A stretch of 64,000 nucleotides of DNA from Pegoplata infirma (GCA_963921195.1 OY992537.1:81419287-81483286); one strand, 5' to 3'. Shown: positions 10,910 through 23,529, numbered from the stretch's first letter. A program made the numbers and translations. The notes: a model not told the origin generated them from the letters alone.

Positions 10910-11565
10910 TTTCTACCACACGTTAAATGCCTGGGGAAGTTGTAATTACTTAGCTGGTTTGATAAATATCTTATCCCAATCACAATTCTGTAATCATTTG
11001 AATTCAAACTTGTCTCAAAATATCGAAAAAATCAGAAAATTGAAATTCATGGCCGATGCGAAACGACTTAAAGATGTCCGAATATCCTAAAATTTTGTAA
11101 AACGCATTTCAATACCCGAGTGAATACATCTAGGTGGAGTTATGCTCGATATCAAACAACTTAATTTTTTTTGGAGCACCAGATTTATTAAATCAAAATC
11201 AAAACCATGAAAGAAACAATTTTAAAAATTTAAAAAAATAGAACAAATTGTGATCACATCACGAATTATGGTTTTAAAGGTTCGTAATTTAGAGTCGAAT
11301 GTTAGATTTAAAAAAATCTAATTTTTCGGACCTTTTTAAAAAGTATATTTTATTTATAAAAGTTAAAAATTAAGTGATAATTACTTAGAAATGTTTTTTC
11401 TAAAACTACATTTAAATACCAACACAAAGGTGTCTAAGTTTTTTTAAGAAAGCGATATTTTTACTGGTCAAAATTAATTGGAATACAAGGCTAAAAATTG
11501 GTTTGCAAGTTGCAATTTACATGGATTTATCAAAATAATCAACAGAATCGAAGGGGGTTTAGTTT
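10910..11565 (+). repeat. Repeat family D, copy 1
   Basis: Direct-orientation relative of the right arm at 31030-31690 and inverted relative of 27532-28250. Shared words include GCCTGGGGAAGTTGTAAT, TTTTTTGGAGCACCA, AAAAATAGAACAAATT, AAGTGATAATTACTT and ACTGGTCAAAATTAATTG. Compared with the right arm it lacks about 70 bp after ACTGGTCAAAATTAATTG. Outer ends are not defined by a TSD. No coding potential: open frames are short and inconsistent between copies. Confidence 0.65.
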
Positions 11566-11643
11566 AATGTTTGCTTCTCTTTGCATTGGCGTATAAGTAT
11601 TATTTAATTCTGGGACAGTTTAATATTAATTATACGACATGAG

Positions 11644-13000
11644 TAACCTGACCAACTGTTTTTGGCTGAAAAGCGGGATGGAAAGGTTGAAAAAGCGGGA
11701 TTTTGACCTAAAAAGCGGTACTTTTTTATACCCTCAATTAGCGATAGGGATATTTTTCGCATGACATCGCTTTATTTTTATTTTTTTTACTGTAACTCAA
11801 CAGTTCTGAAGTTTCCAAAACAAATATATTTAATAGAGTTTTGTACGGACCATCGATTGGCATTATTTGTTTTTGGAATAAATTCAGAACTGGTTTTAAA
11901 TTTTTCAAATATTGGATTAAAAATTTTCGTTTTGAAAACAAGCAAATTTGATTTTTAATTATATTTACATAAAAGTTCATTATGTGTTTTACAAAATGTC
12001 AACATTTCAGAGAGGTTACTTTTTGTTTTTGAGAAAAATGACTTTGAAGAATTAACTCATTTTCCCGAAAAGAAAAAATCGCCGATCTCTGAAAATTTGA
12101 AATTTTGTAGAGAATTCAATAATCTTTCATTTCAAAATATTTTGAAAAATGTAAAACTGGCGTGTTTTGAAAAAATAAAATAAAATATTTGTATCCAAAA
12201 TTTAAACAATTCAGAAATAGTTTGATATCCCGATACAAAACTTTTTAATAAATGTGTTTTGGAAACTACAGAAATTTTAAGCTACAGTACAAAAAATTAA
12301 ATATAAAGCGATGTCATACAAAAATTGCTGAATTTTACCTTGTTCTACGATACCTGGAAGTTAGAAGTAATTTTTCTTTAAAACTAAAATTAATTGCACT
12401 TTGAAATTTCGTTTTCTAGAAAATTTAATGAACTTTCATTTAAAATAAAAAATATAATGGCGTGTTTTTTGGTACATCAATTTTAATGTTAAATTTAGAA
12501 AATTTAAACATAGTTCCGAATTTTTTCCAGAAACAGATAATGCCAAACGATAGCCCATATAAAACTCTATATATAAATGTGTTTTGAAAATGGCAGAATT
12601 GGTAAGTTGCTGTTGAAACAATTAAATATAAAGCGATGTCATGCAAAAATTGCTCAATTTTTCCATATTTAAAAACTTAATTTTAAAGTTTTTGGAAATT
12701 TTTTCGAGTTCCAAGACAATTTAAGAAGTAATTTCCATTACATTTTTTTAACACGGTAAAAAATTTCAAATGTTACCAAATTTATGTGATCAAAAATAAA
12801 TTTAAAAAAACTGCAGAACAATCATACTCAAAATATTGTTTGAAAATTAGAAATTCTACTTTACTATTTAAAAGTCAAAAAGCGGGATAAAGCGGGATGA
12901 AGCGGGACTTTTGTTTAAAAAGCGGGATAGAAATTCAAGGCGGGATGAGACATCAAAAAGCGGGATAATCCCGCCAAAAGCGGGATGGTTGGTCAGGTTA
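11644..13000. mobile_element. hAT-like non-autonomous element, TSD GACATGAG
   Basis: GACATGAG is present at 11636-11643 and 13001-13008. The termini are a perfect 13-bp TIR: TAACCTGACCAAC on the left, GTTGGTCAGGTTA on the right. Both subterminal regions carry clustered AAGCGGGAT motifs (near 11670-11720 and 12878-12985), the expected arrangement for transposase-binding sites. The interior holds repeated ~300-bp units: AAGCGATGTCATAC/GCAAAAATTGCT at 12306 and 12631 in direct orientation, and inverted near 11757-11960. The 8-bp TSD indicates hAT or another 8-bp superfamily. At 1,357 bp with no long frame it cannot encode a transposase. Confidence 0.8.
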
Positions 13001-13066
13001 GACATGAGGCACTGTTTAAATAAGTGCTTTGTGTTTGCATTATTTCTTCTTCTTTATATTTCATAA

Positions 13067-13111
13067 ATGAGAAAACTCCAGTAAAAAAAAATTTTACTGG
13101 AGTTTTCTCAT
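13067..13111. repeat. Perfect short hairpin
   Basis: A 20-bp perfect stem, ATGAGAAAACTCCAGTAAAA, with a 5-nt A loop. Too short for a typical metazoan pre-miRNA and AT-rich; possibly the collapsed ends of a small element. Confidence 0.6.
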
Positions 13112-13523
13112 AAATTTTATAATATTAAAAAATAGTTTATTTTGTATTGATTTTTACATTTTTTTCACGTGACTTCCAAACAGAGTACTCAGCTTAAGCT
13201 CTAATGAAAGCATATAATATATTAAAAGAGCAAGAAAAGCAAATACAATTTTTTTAGTTTTTGAACGTAGGAAGTCTTAATTTTTAGCAGGTTTCAATTA
13301 GCAAACCATATTTTCATTTAACAACCATATTTCATTGTGCATGCAGATTACTTTATATTTGAATATAATTATTATACCTACGGGTCTTATATATTTAATC
13401 ACTACGGATCTGTTAATTTTGGTAATTCTTTTATATACAACCGCACCTAACTATATTAAATTGTTATTCAACTTGTTTCCCCATAATGTTATTTCTATAA
13501 TTTTATACAAAAGTTTTTTACAT
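13112..13523. other. AT-rich stretch, no gene seen
   Basis: No supported feature. Confidence 0.4.
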
Positions 13524-13527
13524 GTAC

Positions 13528-14178
13528 ATTAGAGTGTCCCTTATTTTGGAAATGTTGAGACGGTACCCTCTCATTTTTTTCCATTTGACTTAAAAATAAC
13601 TCAGGAAAAATTTTACGACCCTGCCACCACGCCTTCCCTACGCGACGGGGCCTTAAAGAGCGGGGCCTAAAAAATCATTTTTCCATACAAACCAAAAATT
13701 TATTTTTTTTGATTTTTGATTTTTAATTTTTTTGTTATGAATTATAATATTGCATGGTTAGCTTATTCACGACAAAAAGTTTGATTTTGGTAGGATAAGG
13801 GTTTCAGTTCTAAAAAATTTTTCGAAAAAAAAAAATTTAGAGCCGTTGGGGTCCTACAGTTAAAATTTTTTGAAAAATATTTTTTTTTAGTTTTGACAAA
13901 CAACGGTTTTAGTTCTGATGTTGCTTTTAGTGATATATACTCATAAAAAAATATTATTTCTATCTGTCACATCTTTATCGTGTTCTAAAAAGGGTAAAAA
14001 ATGCATTTTTGATGTTTTTCGATACACGATAAAGACGTCACAGATATGAGTAATATTTTTTTATGAATATATATCATTAAAAGCAACACTACAACTAAAA
14101 CCTGAGTTATTTTTTAGTTAAATGGAAAAAAATGAGGGGGTACCGTCTCAACATTTCCAAAATAAGGGACACGCTAAT
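13528..14178. mobile_element. Foldback element B, copy 2, TSD GTAC
   Basis: Begins ATTAGAGTGTCCCTTATTTT and ends AAGGGACACGCTAAT. GTAC flanks both sides (13524-13527, 14179-14182). The left arm matches copy 1 closely, including CCTTCCCTACGCGACGGGGC near 13633, and so does the central CGTGTTCTAAAAAGGG / CGATACACGATAAAG hairpin. About 300 bp are missing from the right arm: ACAACTAAAAC joins straight to CTGAGTTATTTTTTAG, which removes the GC-rich block and makes the arms unequal. Confidence 0.85.
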
Positions 14179-14182
14179 GTAC

Positions 14183-15867
14183 ATATTTTCATTTACAATT
14201 CTTATTTATTGTTTATGTTTACACTTTTTACCCCTTTTATTTTCAAATGATTATTATTCGTATTAATATCGTTACTTTGTCTTTTTATCGTTTTTATTCT
14301 ATTATGTATGTTTGTTTAATAATTGTATACATAACCTTGGGGTATTATTTACAAATTATAATTATTTAACCCCTTTTTTATTCAGGACTTTTACACTTTT
14401 AATATTTATTTTTATACGGGATTATTAAACTATGGTTAAATTTAACCTTTTCTAGTGAGCTTTACAATAGCATTGATGGTAAACTTAATTTTATTACAGA
14501 TATGCATGATAAATAAATGGGGGTATATGTGAGATAGGAGCAAAATTTTCAAATTTAATTGTGAATTGCATAAAATCAACGCTATAAAAAAACGCTATAT
14601 TTATTTCTTATTTCATGCAAAACGAAGTCAAATTTGATTGAAAGTCTTCCGATGAAGTAAATTTGTTTACCAATCGGCAAATCAGGCATGGATCCACGGG
14701 GAGGAAATGAATTTTTCCCCCCAAACCGAATTCGAAAAAATAGGAAAAAAGAGAAAAAATAAAAAGGAAAGAAACGAAGAGGGAACAAAAGAGAACGCTA
14801 TTCGGCTGCGCCTCCATATTTTACCTTTTTTTATTTTTTCAAATTGTTTTGTTTTTGGTGCAGAAAATATTAGTAAAAATTTATTGATTTACAGCACCCG
14901 TCAGCAAATGAAGCATGTCATTAAAAAAGGTTAACCTGTTTTCACACAAAGGTTTTCTTTTTTTAATTTATAAATTCACTTTTTAATTAAAAAAATAACA
15001 AAAAACAACACCAAATTGGCTTTTTGCGACTTTTAAAATAAATTTTTTTCGTATGTTTTGGCGATTTTTGTTATAACGTTTTTATTTGTCTTTTATTATT
15101 TAACAAAATTTATTTCTTTAAAATGAAAATAATTTTTTTTTTTAAGAAATGTGAACAAAATTTAATTTTGGGGATTTTTTCATCCGACTTGGCTTCAAAG
15201 CCAAAAAAAAAATCTGGCATTCCTGTTAAGCAGACTTAAAGAAACCAACACACACCAAAAATGAACTTAAACTTAAGTTAGTTTTTCCCAAAATGTTGGT
15301 CAAAGAAAAAAATAAACAATAATGGTTCAAAAACGCATTTTCTTGAAAATCGCTAAAATTAAATCGCTACAAGTGCTAAATGGAAAGAGCGAAAAATACC
15401 CAAAATTAAGCATTTATTCTCCAAGATGTATTCAATAAAATTGAGTAATAAATCTTGGAGATTTTAAAATTTAATTGAATAAAATATCCAAAAACCATGA
15501 AATTGTGTCTTTTGACACGATCTCAAAGAATTGACATTTTCTTGACCTTACGTAGTAAAAGATTAACTATGTGAAAAAAATCTATAAATTTTTAATTAAA
15601 TATTTAGGGTCAATTGTTAAAGAAACCCGGTTTTATAATGATTTATTTAAAATTTTGTACAAAATTAAATTTTTTTAAAAACGTCTAGTTTGCCCCATGG
15701 TCCAAACTCAAGAGCCAGGTGCGACCTTAAAAACCTTTTCGAAAATTTTTAAAATAGTTTGGTATAACTTTTTTATGAATCTTAATAAACTGAGGAGGCG
15801 TCCCGTGCGGAAATCCAACTAATATTTTTATGCTACAAGAAGTGCATTTTAGCAAATGTCGTAGTTT
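14183..15867. other. AT-rich stretch, no gene seen
   Basis: About 1.7 kb without a recognisable element. Short open frames near 14582-14934 overlap on both strands and track a purine-rich patch (AGGAAAAAAGAG-like, 14740-14790). They have no start context, domain or conserved motif. No RNA gene seen. Confidence 0.4.
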
Positions 15868-16119
15868 TGGTCCGCACCCCTTTTATGGGCGTGGAGTAAA
15901 AAAAAATGTTTAAATAATAATAAACATATATTTCTTTAGTGCAAAAAGCATAAGAGTGAATTTTTAAACACATATTCGAGAGGAAATTTCCCTCCCGCCC
16001 AATTACAACTACCTCTCCCCCCACCCAAAAAAAAAGGCCCTGTAATTTTTTTTTCATTTTTTTGCTTGTTGGAGGGTATAAAAGATTCGGCACATCCGAA
16101 CCTAACACTCTTACTTGTT
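15868..16119 (-). mobile_element. DINE-like type 1c fragment (reverse)
   Basis: The reversed head GGAGGGTATAAAAGATTCGG, CACATCCGAACC and CACTCTTACTTGTT ends at 16119. The body word CCCCTTTTATGGGCGTGGAG (near 15878) matches the complement of the CCACGCCCACAAAAGGGG block in the type 1c copy at 4649-5330. The tail half is missing. The 114-codon open frame that starts within this head (16066) is therefore not a gene. Confidence 0.6.
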
Positions 16120-16482
16120 GTATGTGTGAATATTTATAGTTTTTACAGAATAAATTTTGACAGTTTCCAACGCTACAATTCTATTTCTAGCAATCTGAAC
16201 CTCACCTCATACTTTCTTTCAACTTTTTTGTCTCTTACATTATTTTGCAAGGGTTACCAACATGATGTGGAATTGCAGACACAAATGAAGGAATTTGCAT
16301 TTTCTCTTTCGGAGATTCGACGTTTTATTTTAGCGATATCTCAAAAACTAAAGATTACTAAAAAAAGAGATTTTTTGGAATCAGCATATCCAACATACCT
16401 TAAATCGTAATTCACTTTTTGGATGCAAAACAAGTGTTTGTAAATATTTACGCATAAACATGGCAAAAATTGCACTGCGGAA

Positions 16483-17279
16483 CACTAAAAAATAAACAAG
16501 AACTATGACCATCATTTCTATATATTTCGGACATGCTGATTCGAATTGTGTACTCCGTTTTTCGATATATGGTAGAGTTTTCTTGCAAAATGTCGTTAAA
16601 AATTTGCTGATTTTGAGCCAGCACTTTAACAACAAAATTTGCAAATTTTTGTTAAAAAACTGGCTCGATTGATTTAAATGATTTATAAATTTTATGGCGT
16701 GGAAAAAATATGGCTTGTAGCAATATTTCTTTTGCAAATTTGGTTAAAAGGTTTTCATCTTAAGACCTTTACTTCGCGAATTTCTTAATTTTTTGAGGTT
16801 TTCGCGAAATTAACATCCAAATTGGTTTTTGATAAGAAACTTGCTGATGCTGCCATATACAAAAAAACGTTTTTTTTTCGCAATTTTCATCATGATTGTC
16901 CATATAACATTACTCTTTTTTGTCCACTATTTGTATTGTTAGGGATGCCTTTTTCATTCACTAAAAGTAAGTATTTTATCAAAAACCAATTTGGCCGTTA
17001 ATTTCGCGAAAACCTCAAAAAAAAGATGAAACGCTTTAAATCAAATTTGCATAAGAAATATTGATAAAAGTCATATCTTTGTTTTCCATGTCAAAAAATT
17101 TAAAAATCATTAACTTTCCAAATTTTTTTGTTAAAATACTGGCTCGAAAAAGGCAAATCTTTAATAACATTTTGAAAAAAAAAAAAACTGTCCCATACAT
17201 CGAAAAACGGAGTACGCCTTTGTAATCAGCATGTCTTAAATATATAGACACGTCGCACCTCTTGTTTTCTAAAATAGTG
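16483..17279. mobile_element. Foldback element with CACTA/TAGTG ends
   Basis: The left end is CACTAAAAAATAAACAAG and the right end CTTGTTTTCTAAAATAGTG. Inward, CGGACATGCTGATTCGAATT, ACTCCGTTTTTCGAT and TTTGTTAAAAAACTGGCTCG are all matched inverted (near 17236, 17202 and 17130). The centre lies near 16870. CACTA-like termini recall CMC/EnSpm elements, but no 3-bp or 2-bp TSD is evident, so this is only suggestive. The 118-codon reverse frame at 16381-16737 lies in an arm and is chance. Confidence 0.7.
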
Positions 17280-18562
17280 GTCGGTTTTATCCTTGTGTAG
17301 CCTTTTTCAAAGTCCCTTAGGTTTTATCTCAAAAACTAGAGCTGACCGAGAAAAAAACGGTAGCAACATTTAAAACCAACGTACCCCAATTATAATTTAT
17401 TTTAATTTAAAAAAAAAAAAAAGAAAAAACTTTGCTTGTGTTAAACTCCCTCTTTCTTAATTTAAACAGCATTCGTGATTTTATTTTTTATTAATCGCAT
17501 ATTTATTGTTGCAAATGTAGTTTAAAGAAAGCAAAGAATGAAATGAAGAAAAAAAAAACTTATTTATGTTTTAATATAATTAAGCCACCACACAAAGTTG
17601 AAGGTAAAACTGATAAAAAGAACAACTTTTAAATTGTATTATAAGCACAATAAGGGCTTTAGTGAAATAAAAAAGGGGTTATTGCAGATAGTTTGTATAT
17701 AATTTAATAAGAAAACTTAAAAAGGTGTAATATTTATATGAAATGGTAAAAGTATTAACGGGGAAAAAAACTTTTGAACTCAAGACTGAGAAGGCGACAG
17801 TCAGTATAATCTTTTTAAATAACAGTCGAGGAAAAATTTTTTGAGAATCTGACAAGATATATATTTCATTTTGGATCATTTTTCGCACTTAACAAACAAA
17901 TTTTTTTAGTACAAAGTGCTGTCATTACACTGTATTTAGTTCCGAAAAATGCCAATGAAGTTTTTTGTGAAAAAAAATTGATCGGGCAATAATTTTATGA
18001 GCTTACCGGAGGTTTACTTTAGGAGGTTCAGTAAAAAATATGCAAAAATGGCACAACCAAATCTATTTAGACCTATTTGATTAGTATTAGATTTAAAGTG
18101 TGTGTAATGAAGTTTTTCCAAAAGTTTAATAAATTTTTCATAACTTGAAATTGATTTGTTGATTTATTTTTTTTTTTTCATGCTTGCTTGTGTAGTTCAC
18201 ATTTGGTTTTTTAGTTGAAGTATATGAAATAAAGAGTTCGATCTTGTATAACAAGTAATAAATTTAATGTTCAAATCTTCTTTTTTCTTTTTTTTATATC
18301 TTGTTATACACTGCTAACGCTTCTTTTTATATCTAAATCTAATATTTTTCAACAATTAACATTATACTTAGCGATGTATCTATATATTGTGACGTAAAAT
18401 TAGTAATAAAATTATCGCTTTTTTTGTACCAAAAAAAAATTATTTTAACATTTTTTTTTGGCAAAAATTACGAAATGTTCTGCTCTTTTTTGTTATAATG
18501 TCAAAGGACCAAAGGATATTCTACAAAGGACCTTTAACATTTTAAAAATCAGATGACTAGTT
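17280..18562. other. AT-rich stretch, no gene seen
   Basis: About 1.3 kb of AT-rich DNA with A- and T-runs. No element ends, RNA gene or credible coding frame found. Confidence 0.4.
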
Positions 18563-18570
18563 CATAAAAT

Positions 18571-19109
18571 TAGAAATGGGCGCGTGAGTGATTTTTGACT
18601 CACACTCACGACAGGTATTTTTTTGAATCACGCACACTCAATCACGAGCATGTTTTTCTACTCACACTCACTCACAATCACGTGAGTAAATTTAATACAA
18701 ATCACACTCACGTGCACTCACGCAAGCTTAACTCACACTCACGTTGACTCACACTCACGAAACTCTTATTTATACAAAAAAAGGTTTCAAAAACTTAACT
18801 TTCAAAAATCTTTCAAAATTTTCAACAAAATTTAAAGTTCAACAAAATTTTACATTTTTCTTTGCTTGTTTCGGGACGAAATCTTAAGTTAAGCCAATTT
18901 TTACAATTTTTTTTGTAGCTTTTTTTGGTACGAAAGGAAATATGAAAAAAAAAAAATCACGCACACTCACTCACGCAAAAATCTTACTCGCTCACACTCA
19001 CTCATGCAATTTTTTTCTCCACTCACACTCACTCACAATTACGTGAGTAAAAATTAATTCAGTCACACTCACGCGTGATCACTCTAAGCTGCTCATGTGC
19101 CCATCTCTA
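18571..19109. mobile_element. hAT-like element of CACTCA motifs, TSD CATAAAAT
   Basis: CATAAAAT occurs at 18563-18570 and 19110-19117. The termini are TAGAAATGGGC and GCCCATCTCTA, a TIR type common in hAT elements. Both halves consist mainly of CACTCA/TCACG words (ACTCACACTCACG and variants), plus their complement GTGAGTGA at the left end. These look like massively amplified subterminal binding sites. 539 bp, no coding frame. A truncated relative lies at 19775-19882. Confidence 0.85.
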
Positions 19110-19423
19110 CATAAAATATTAACAAAAATGCCAAAAAAGTTAAATTTTCAAAAAAATTGGCAATATTTTTTTTTTTTTGCATGACACACATTTATTATGA
19201 GCTAATTTGTAATGCCCAAGGTCCATACTCTTAAATAATAAAAACAAGTAAGAAAGTCATAGTCGGTCAAGACCAACCATATGATACCCTACACCAGTAT
19301 TTTCCGGAAAATGGGTCCCAAGTCGAAACATGGACCGATTGGATGTGTCTTTTGTTAGATATTTTTTTGGTGTAGAAAACACACACAGATCAAATTTTAG
19401 TGGAATTGATTTTTTTTGTCAAT

Positions 19424-20156
19424 CCCAGCAAAACTTTGGTAATGGGTAGGGATTATATAACACATTACCAGGTAATGTATATAACTTATTTGTAGCATTA
19501 TTTTATGATGTCTTACCAAACATTTGTTCCACAACGTATTATTTTCAAGTGAAAAATAATGCATTACTAATAATTTGCTACGTAATGCATGATTATTGGA
19601 AAAAATGTATTTCATATTTGTTATTTCCAAACATTAAATCATGGATGACTTATATTTGGTTACATTATGTATAATTTGAAAGTTTGAAATAATGTATTAT
19701 TTATAATTGGATGCAAAATGCATTACAATAACATAAAAAATAATTATTTTATAAAAAAATGCATAAGTTTAAACTAGAGATGGGCTCACGACAGGAAATT
19801 TCTAACGACACACACTCACGAGCATATTTTATCTACTTACACTCACTTACAATCACGTGAATAAATTTAATACAAAATTACTTTTTCACTACTCGTTACA
19901 CATTATATATTATCTTCTGGTATGCTATATTATTTAATTTCTCGTAACCTATAAAATATCATATATTTTACACCTTACTCGTATTCTTCGTTATAAATTT
20001 ATGACTTATTTTATACCTTACTGGTATTCTTTGTGATAATGTGGATGCATTACTTTGAGTCTCATCGCCTGTTAAAATCATCAATGCTGCAATGTATAAA
20101 ATAAGAGATCCTATACCATATTTTATACCTTATTTGGTAATCTAAGTTTTGCTGGG
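19424..20156. mobile_element. CCCAGCAAAACTT-ended element, TSD AT, inside DINE2
   Basis: Left terminus CCCAGCAAAACTTTGGTAA; right terminus TTTGGTAATCTAAGTTTTGC then TGGG. AT flanks both ends (19422-19423, 20157-20158). The other DINE2 copies give the empty site: GACAATAAACCG there corresponds to GTCAAT[insert]ATAGACCG here, so exactly 2 bp are duplicated. The interior is rich in ATTAC/GTAAT words. Non-coding. It carries a truncated hAT-like piece at 19775-19882. Confidence 0.8.
19775..19882. mobile_element. Truncated copy of the CACTCA hAT-like element
   Basis: Starts TAGAGATGGGCTCACGACAG and continues with ACACACTCACGAGCAT and ACAATCACGTGAATAAATTT, matching the left half of 18571-19109. No right end is present. 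Confidence 0.6.
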
Positions 20157-23100
20157 ATAGACCGATTTAACTGAATATCGGTCGAAATTTTTATATGGGG
20201 GACTAAGTCCAAAAATGGTCCAATTATATTCCGAATTAATTAGGTTACCAAAGTACACGTTCAAAACCTAAAAATTATTTTTTTTATCAAATATTTCCAT
20301 TTTTATGAATTTTGGGGGAGTTATGTGAATATCGGGAGGGTAGTTTGTATAAGGACTTCCAGAAGGACTGACCCGATTCCTTTGAAATTTGGAATGATAA
20401 TTCGTGCATACTTGATTACCAGCTAAATTTCAAGTCGATATCTATAACAATACGGTCATTAGAATCATTTAAGCCGAATCAAAAGGGGGCGTTTGTATGG
20501 GGGCTAGGTCTTAACATTGACCGATTTTCTCCAATTTCAATAGGCTCGTCCTTGGGCCAAAATATGCTTAAGTTTCAAATCTCAAGTCAACTGAAGGAAA
20601 ATTGAGACCTGTGTTGTACTTAACCGATAGATGGACAGACGGACGGACAGACGGACGGACATCGCTAAATCGACTCAAAAGGTAATTCTGGGTCGATCGG
20701 TATACTTGAAGGTACGTCTAAGACCAATATTACTGGTAGTTACAAACATCAACACAAACTCATTATACCCTGTACCACAGTGTGGTGTAGGTTATCAACG
20801 TTATAAACATACGACGCAATTTATTAAAAAAAAAAAAAATCTGTAAAATGTTGATTTTTCTAAAAAAAATAAATTTGAAAATATCTCAAAAACTAAAGCT
20901 AACTTTCAAATTTGGTGTACATATTCGTAATCTACGTCTGAAAAACCATGACACTTTGGGTTGCGAGGGGTAAAATTGTTTGTGTTCCTCCGTGTTATTT
21001 GAGTCACTGTATAAAATTTAAAAAAAGGGTGGGTTTTCCTATGTTCAAGAATTTAAAAAAATCTCAATATGTATTCCCTTGACCCTTTTATAGAGCATGA
21101 AACAAACTTTCACCTTAAAATTAATATGAGTCAATTCCGATTATTTTAACCCGTGACGTATTTCACTCAAATTCTTGGATTTTTTAAAAAAATTTAACTA
21201 GAAACTCCAAACTTGTATTATGGGTTAAAATGTTTTGATTTGGCTCAAATCAAGTTTAAATGAAAGGTTCTTCAAGCTCTATGAAAACGTCAGTGGTAAA
21301 AAAAATTTAAGTTTTTTTTTTTAAACTTCTTGAACGTACAAAAAATCCTCCATTTTTAGGAACTTTTGAAGAATTTCAAATGGCGATATCTTGAAAACCG
21401 CTAAACCGATTTAAAAATTGTTTGACATTCCCATTCAGCATGTCAAAATTATTGTTGCAATATTTTTTTCATTTTTTAAAAATCCAAAATATTTGTAGAA
21501 AGCAACGAAAAAGAGTTTATTCTGATTCGATGCCTTTTCATGTTCCCCATTATGAATTAACATAACTAGTACTTGGGTCAGTCTTAGTGAAATCAATCAA
21601 AAATAGCTAAAAATGTTCGTGACCCCCTCCGATTTTGATGAAATTTCGTTTAGTTGTAACATTAAGTGATAAACTGATGCACACTTATTTTCAGCCCTCT
21701 AAGTAAACAGTGGGCGAAAACACGGAGGGTCAAAATTTCCAGCAAAATTTCCCTGTCGCGACACTTTACACCGTAAAAACTTAATATCGTTGGTTCTATT
21801 ATAGCTAGAAAGCCCATTTTTGGTTTGCTTTGAAGCTCATAATATGCTCTACAAGACCTATCATAACCAACAAATTTTCGAAAAAAATAAGGGTTACCTC
21901 CCTTATTTTAAGGTCGTGATATACGGAGGAGAAAATGGGGAGGATGGTATCCCCCGATTTTTTTTTACTTGATAATCTTTTAGAGAAAGTCCTAAGGAAT
22001 ATATTCTAAAATTTTTATGTTGGGACAACAATGGGATCGCTCAAAATCAAAATTTTTCATAATTTTCCCCAAAATCTCCAAATCGCAACACTCTTTAACC
22101 TTAAAAAGTTAATATCATAAGTGCTTTTGTAGCTACAGAGCCCATTTTTTTTTTGTTTTAAAGCTTATAATACGCTCTACAAGACATACCAAAACCAAAA
22201 AATTTTCCAAAAAAGGAATTGGCGCCCCCCCCCCTTATTTGAAGGTCGTGGCAAAGGGTGGAGGAAATGGGGGGAAAGTATCCCCCGATTTTTTTTTACT
22301 TGGTATTCTCAAAGTGCAAGTCCTAATGAACATAGTCTACAATTTTTATGTTGGGACAACAATAGGGTCGACCAAAATCAAATTTTTTTCAAAATTTTCC
22401 CCCAAAGTCAACAAATCGCGACATTCTTGCGCCTCCCATTGGAGTCCCAAGATAAAAATTTCAGGATATGCTCTCTAGAACTTACTCTTTAAAAAAAAAA
22501 CAAGATAAAAAAAATTGGGGGATACTATCCCCCAATTTCCCCCACCCCTTGCCCCGATCTTTTAATACAAAAGGCACCTCTCATTTTTTTTTTGTGATAG
22601 CAATATTGTAGGGCATATTAAGAGCTTTAAAACAAGCCAAAAATGGACTCTGTAGCTACAATACAGTCCACGATATTAAATTTGTAATGTGCAAGAGTGT
22701 CGCTATTTGGTGATTTTGGAGGAAGTTGTGAAAATTTTGATTTTGGTCGATCTGATTGTTGTCCCAACATAAAAATTTTAGGATATGTTCATTAGGACTT
22801 GCACTTTGAGAATACCAAGTAAAAAAACTTGGGGGATACTTTCCCCCCATTTCCTCCACCCTTTGCCACGACCTTTAAATAAGGGGGGCACCCTTCCTTT
22901 TTTTCTAAAATTTTTTGGTTAAGGTAGGTATTGTAGAGCGTACTATAAGCTTTAAAACAAACAAATATGGGCTCTGTAGCTACAATAGCACTTATGATAT
23001 TAAATTTTTTAGGTTCAAGAGTGTTGCGATTTGGAGATTTTAGGGGAAATTGTGAAAAATTTTGATTTTGAGTGATCCCATTGTTGTTCCAACTTAAAAA

Positions 23101-23529
23101 TTTTAGAGTATATTTTTCAGGACTTTCTCTATAAGATTATCAAGTAAAAAAAAAATCGGGGGATACCATCCTCCCCATTTTTTCCTCCCTTTATCACGAC
23201 CTTAAAATAAGGGAGGTAACCCTTATATTTTTCCAAATTTTTTTGGTTATGATAGGTCTTGTAGACCTTATTATGAGCTTCAAAACAAACCAAAAATGGG
23301 CTTTCTAGCTATAATAGAACCAACGATATTAAGTTTTTACGGTGTAAAGTGTCGTGACTTGGAAGTTTTGGGGGAAATTTGGACCCTTCGTATTTTCGGC
23401 CCCTGTTGACTTAGAGGGCTGAAAATTTGCATTTGTTAGTTTTTTACGTAGTGTAGGAACTTAACCAAATTTCATCAATATCGGAGGGGGTCAAAAATAT
23501 TCATGATTGATTTCACTAATAATGACCCA

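Larger units (their letters stand above)
19243..20795 (+). mobile_element. DINE2 element, copy 1 (interrupted)
   Basis: The head, AACAAGTAAGAAAGTCATAG then TCGGTCAAGACCAACCAT and CCCTACACCAG, is at 19243. The tail, CATTATACCCTGTACCACAG then TGTGGTGTAG, ends near 20795. The core ACGGACGGACAGACGG-type microsatellite is at about 20635-20662, followed by ACATCGCTAAATCGACTCAA. Two closely matching copies lie at 36754-37605 and 38008-38865. They show that the stretch 19424-20156 is a later insertion. Confidence 0.8.

Noticed and set aside
13067..13111. microRNA precursor
   Set aside because: Stem only 20 bp with a 5-nt loop; shorter than metazoan pre-miRNAs.
16066..16737. 114- and 118-codon open frames on opposite strands
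   Set aside because: The first starts inside a reversed DINE head; the second lies in a foldback arm whose partner arm does not preserve the frame.
16483..17279. Firm CACTA (CMC/EnSpm) assignment
   Set aside because: Ends read CACTA/TAGTG, but no 2- or 3-bp duplication flanks them, so the superfamily is left open.
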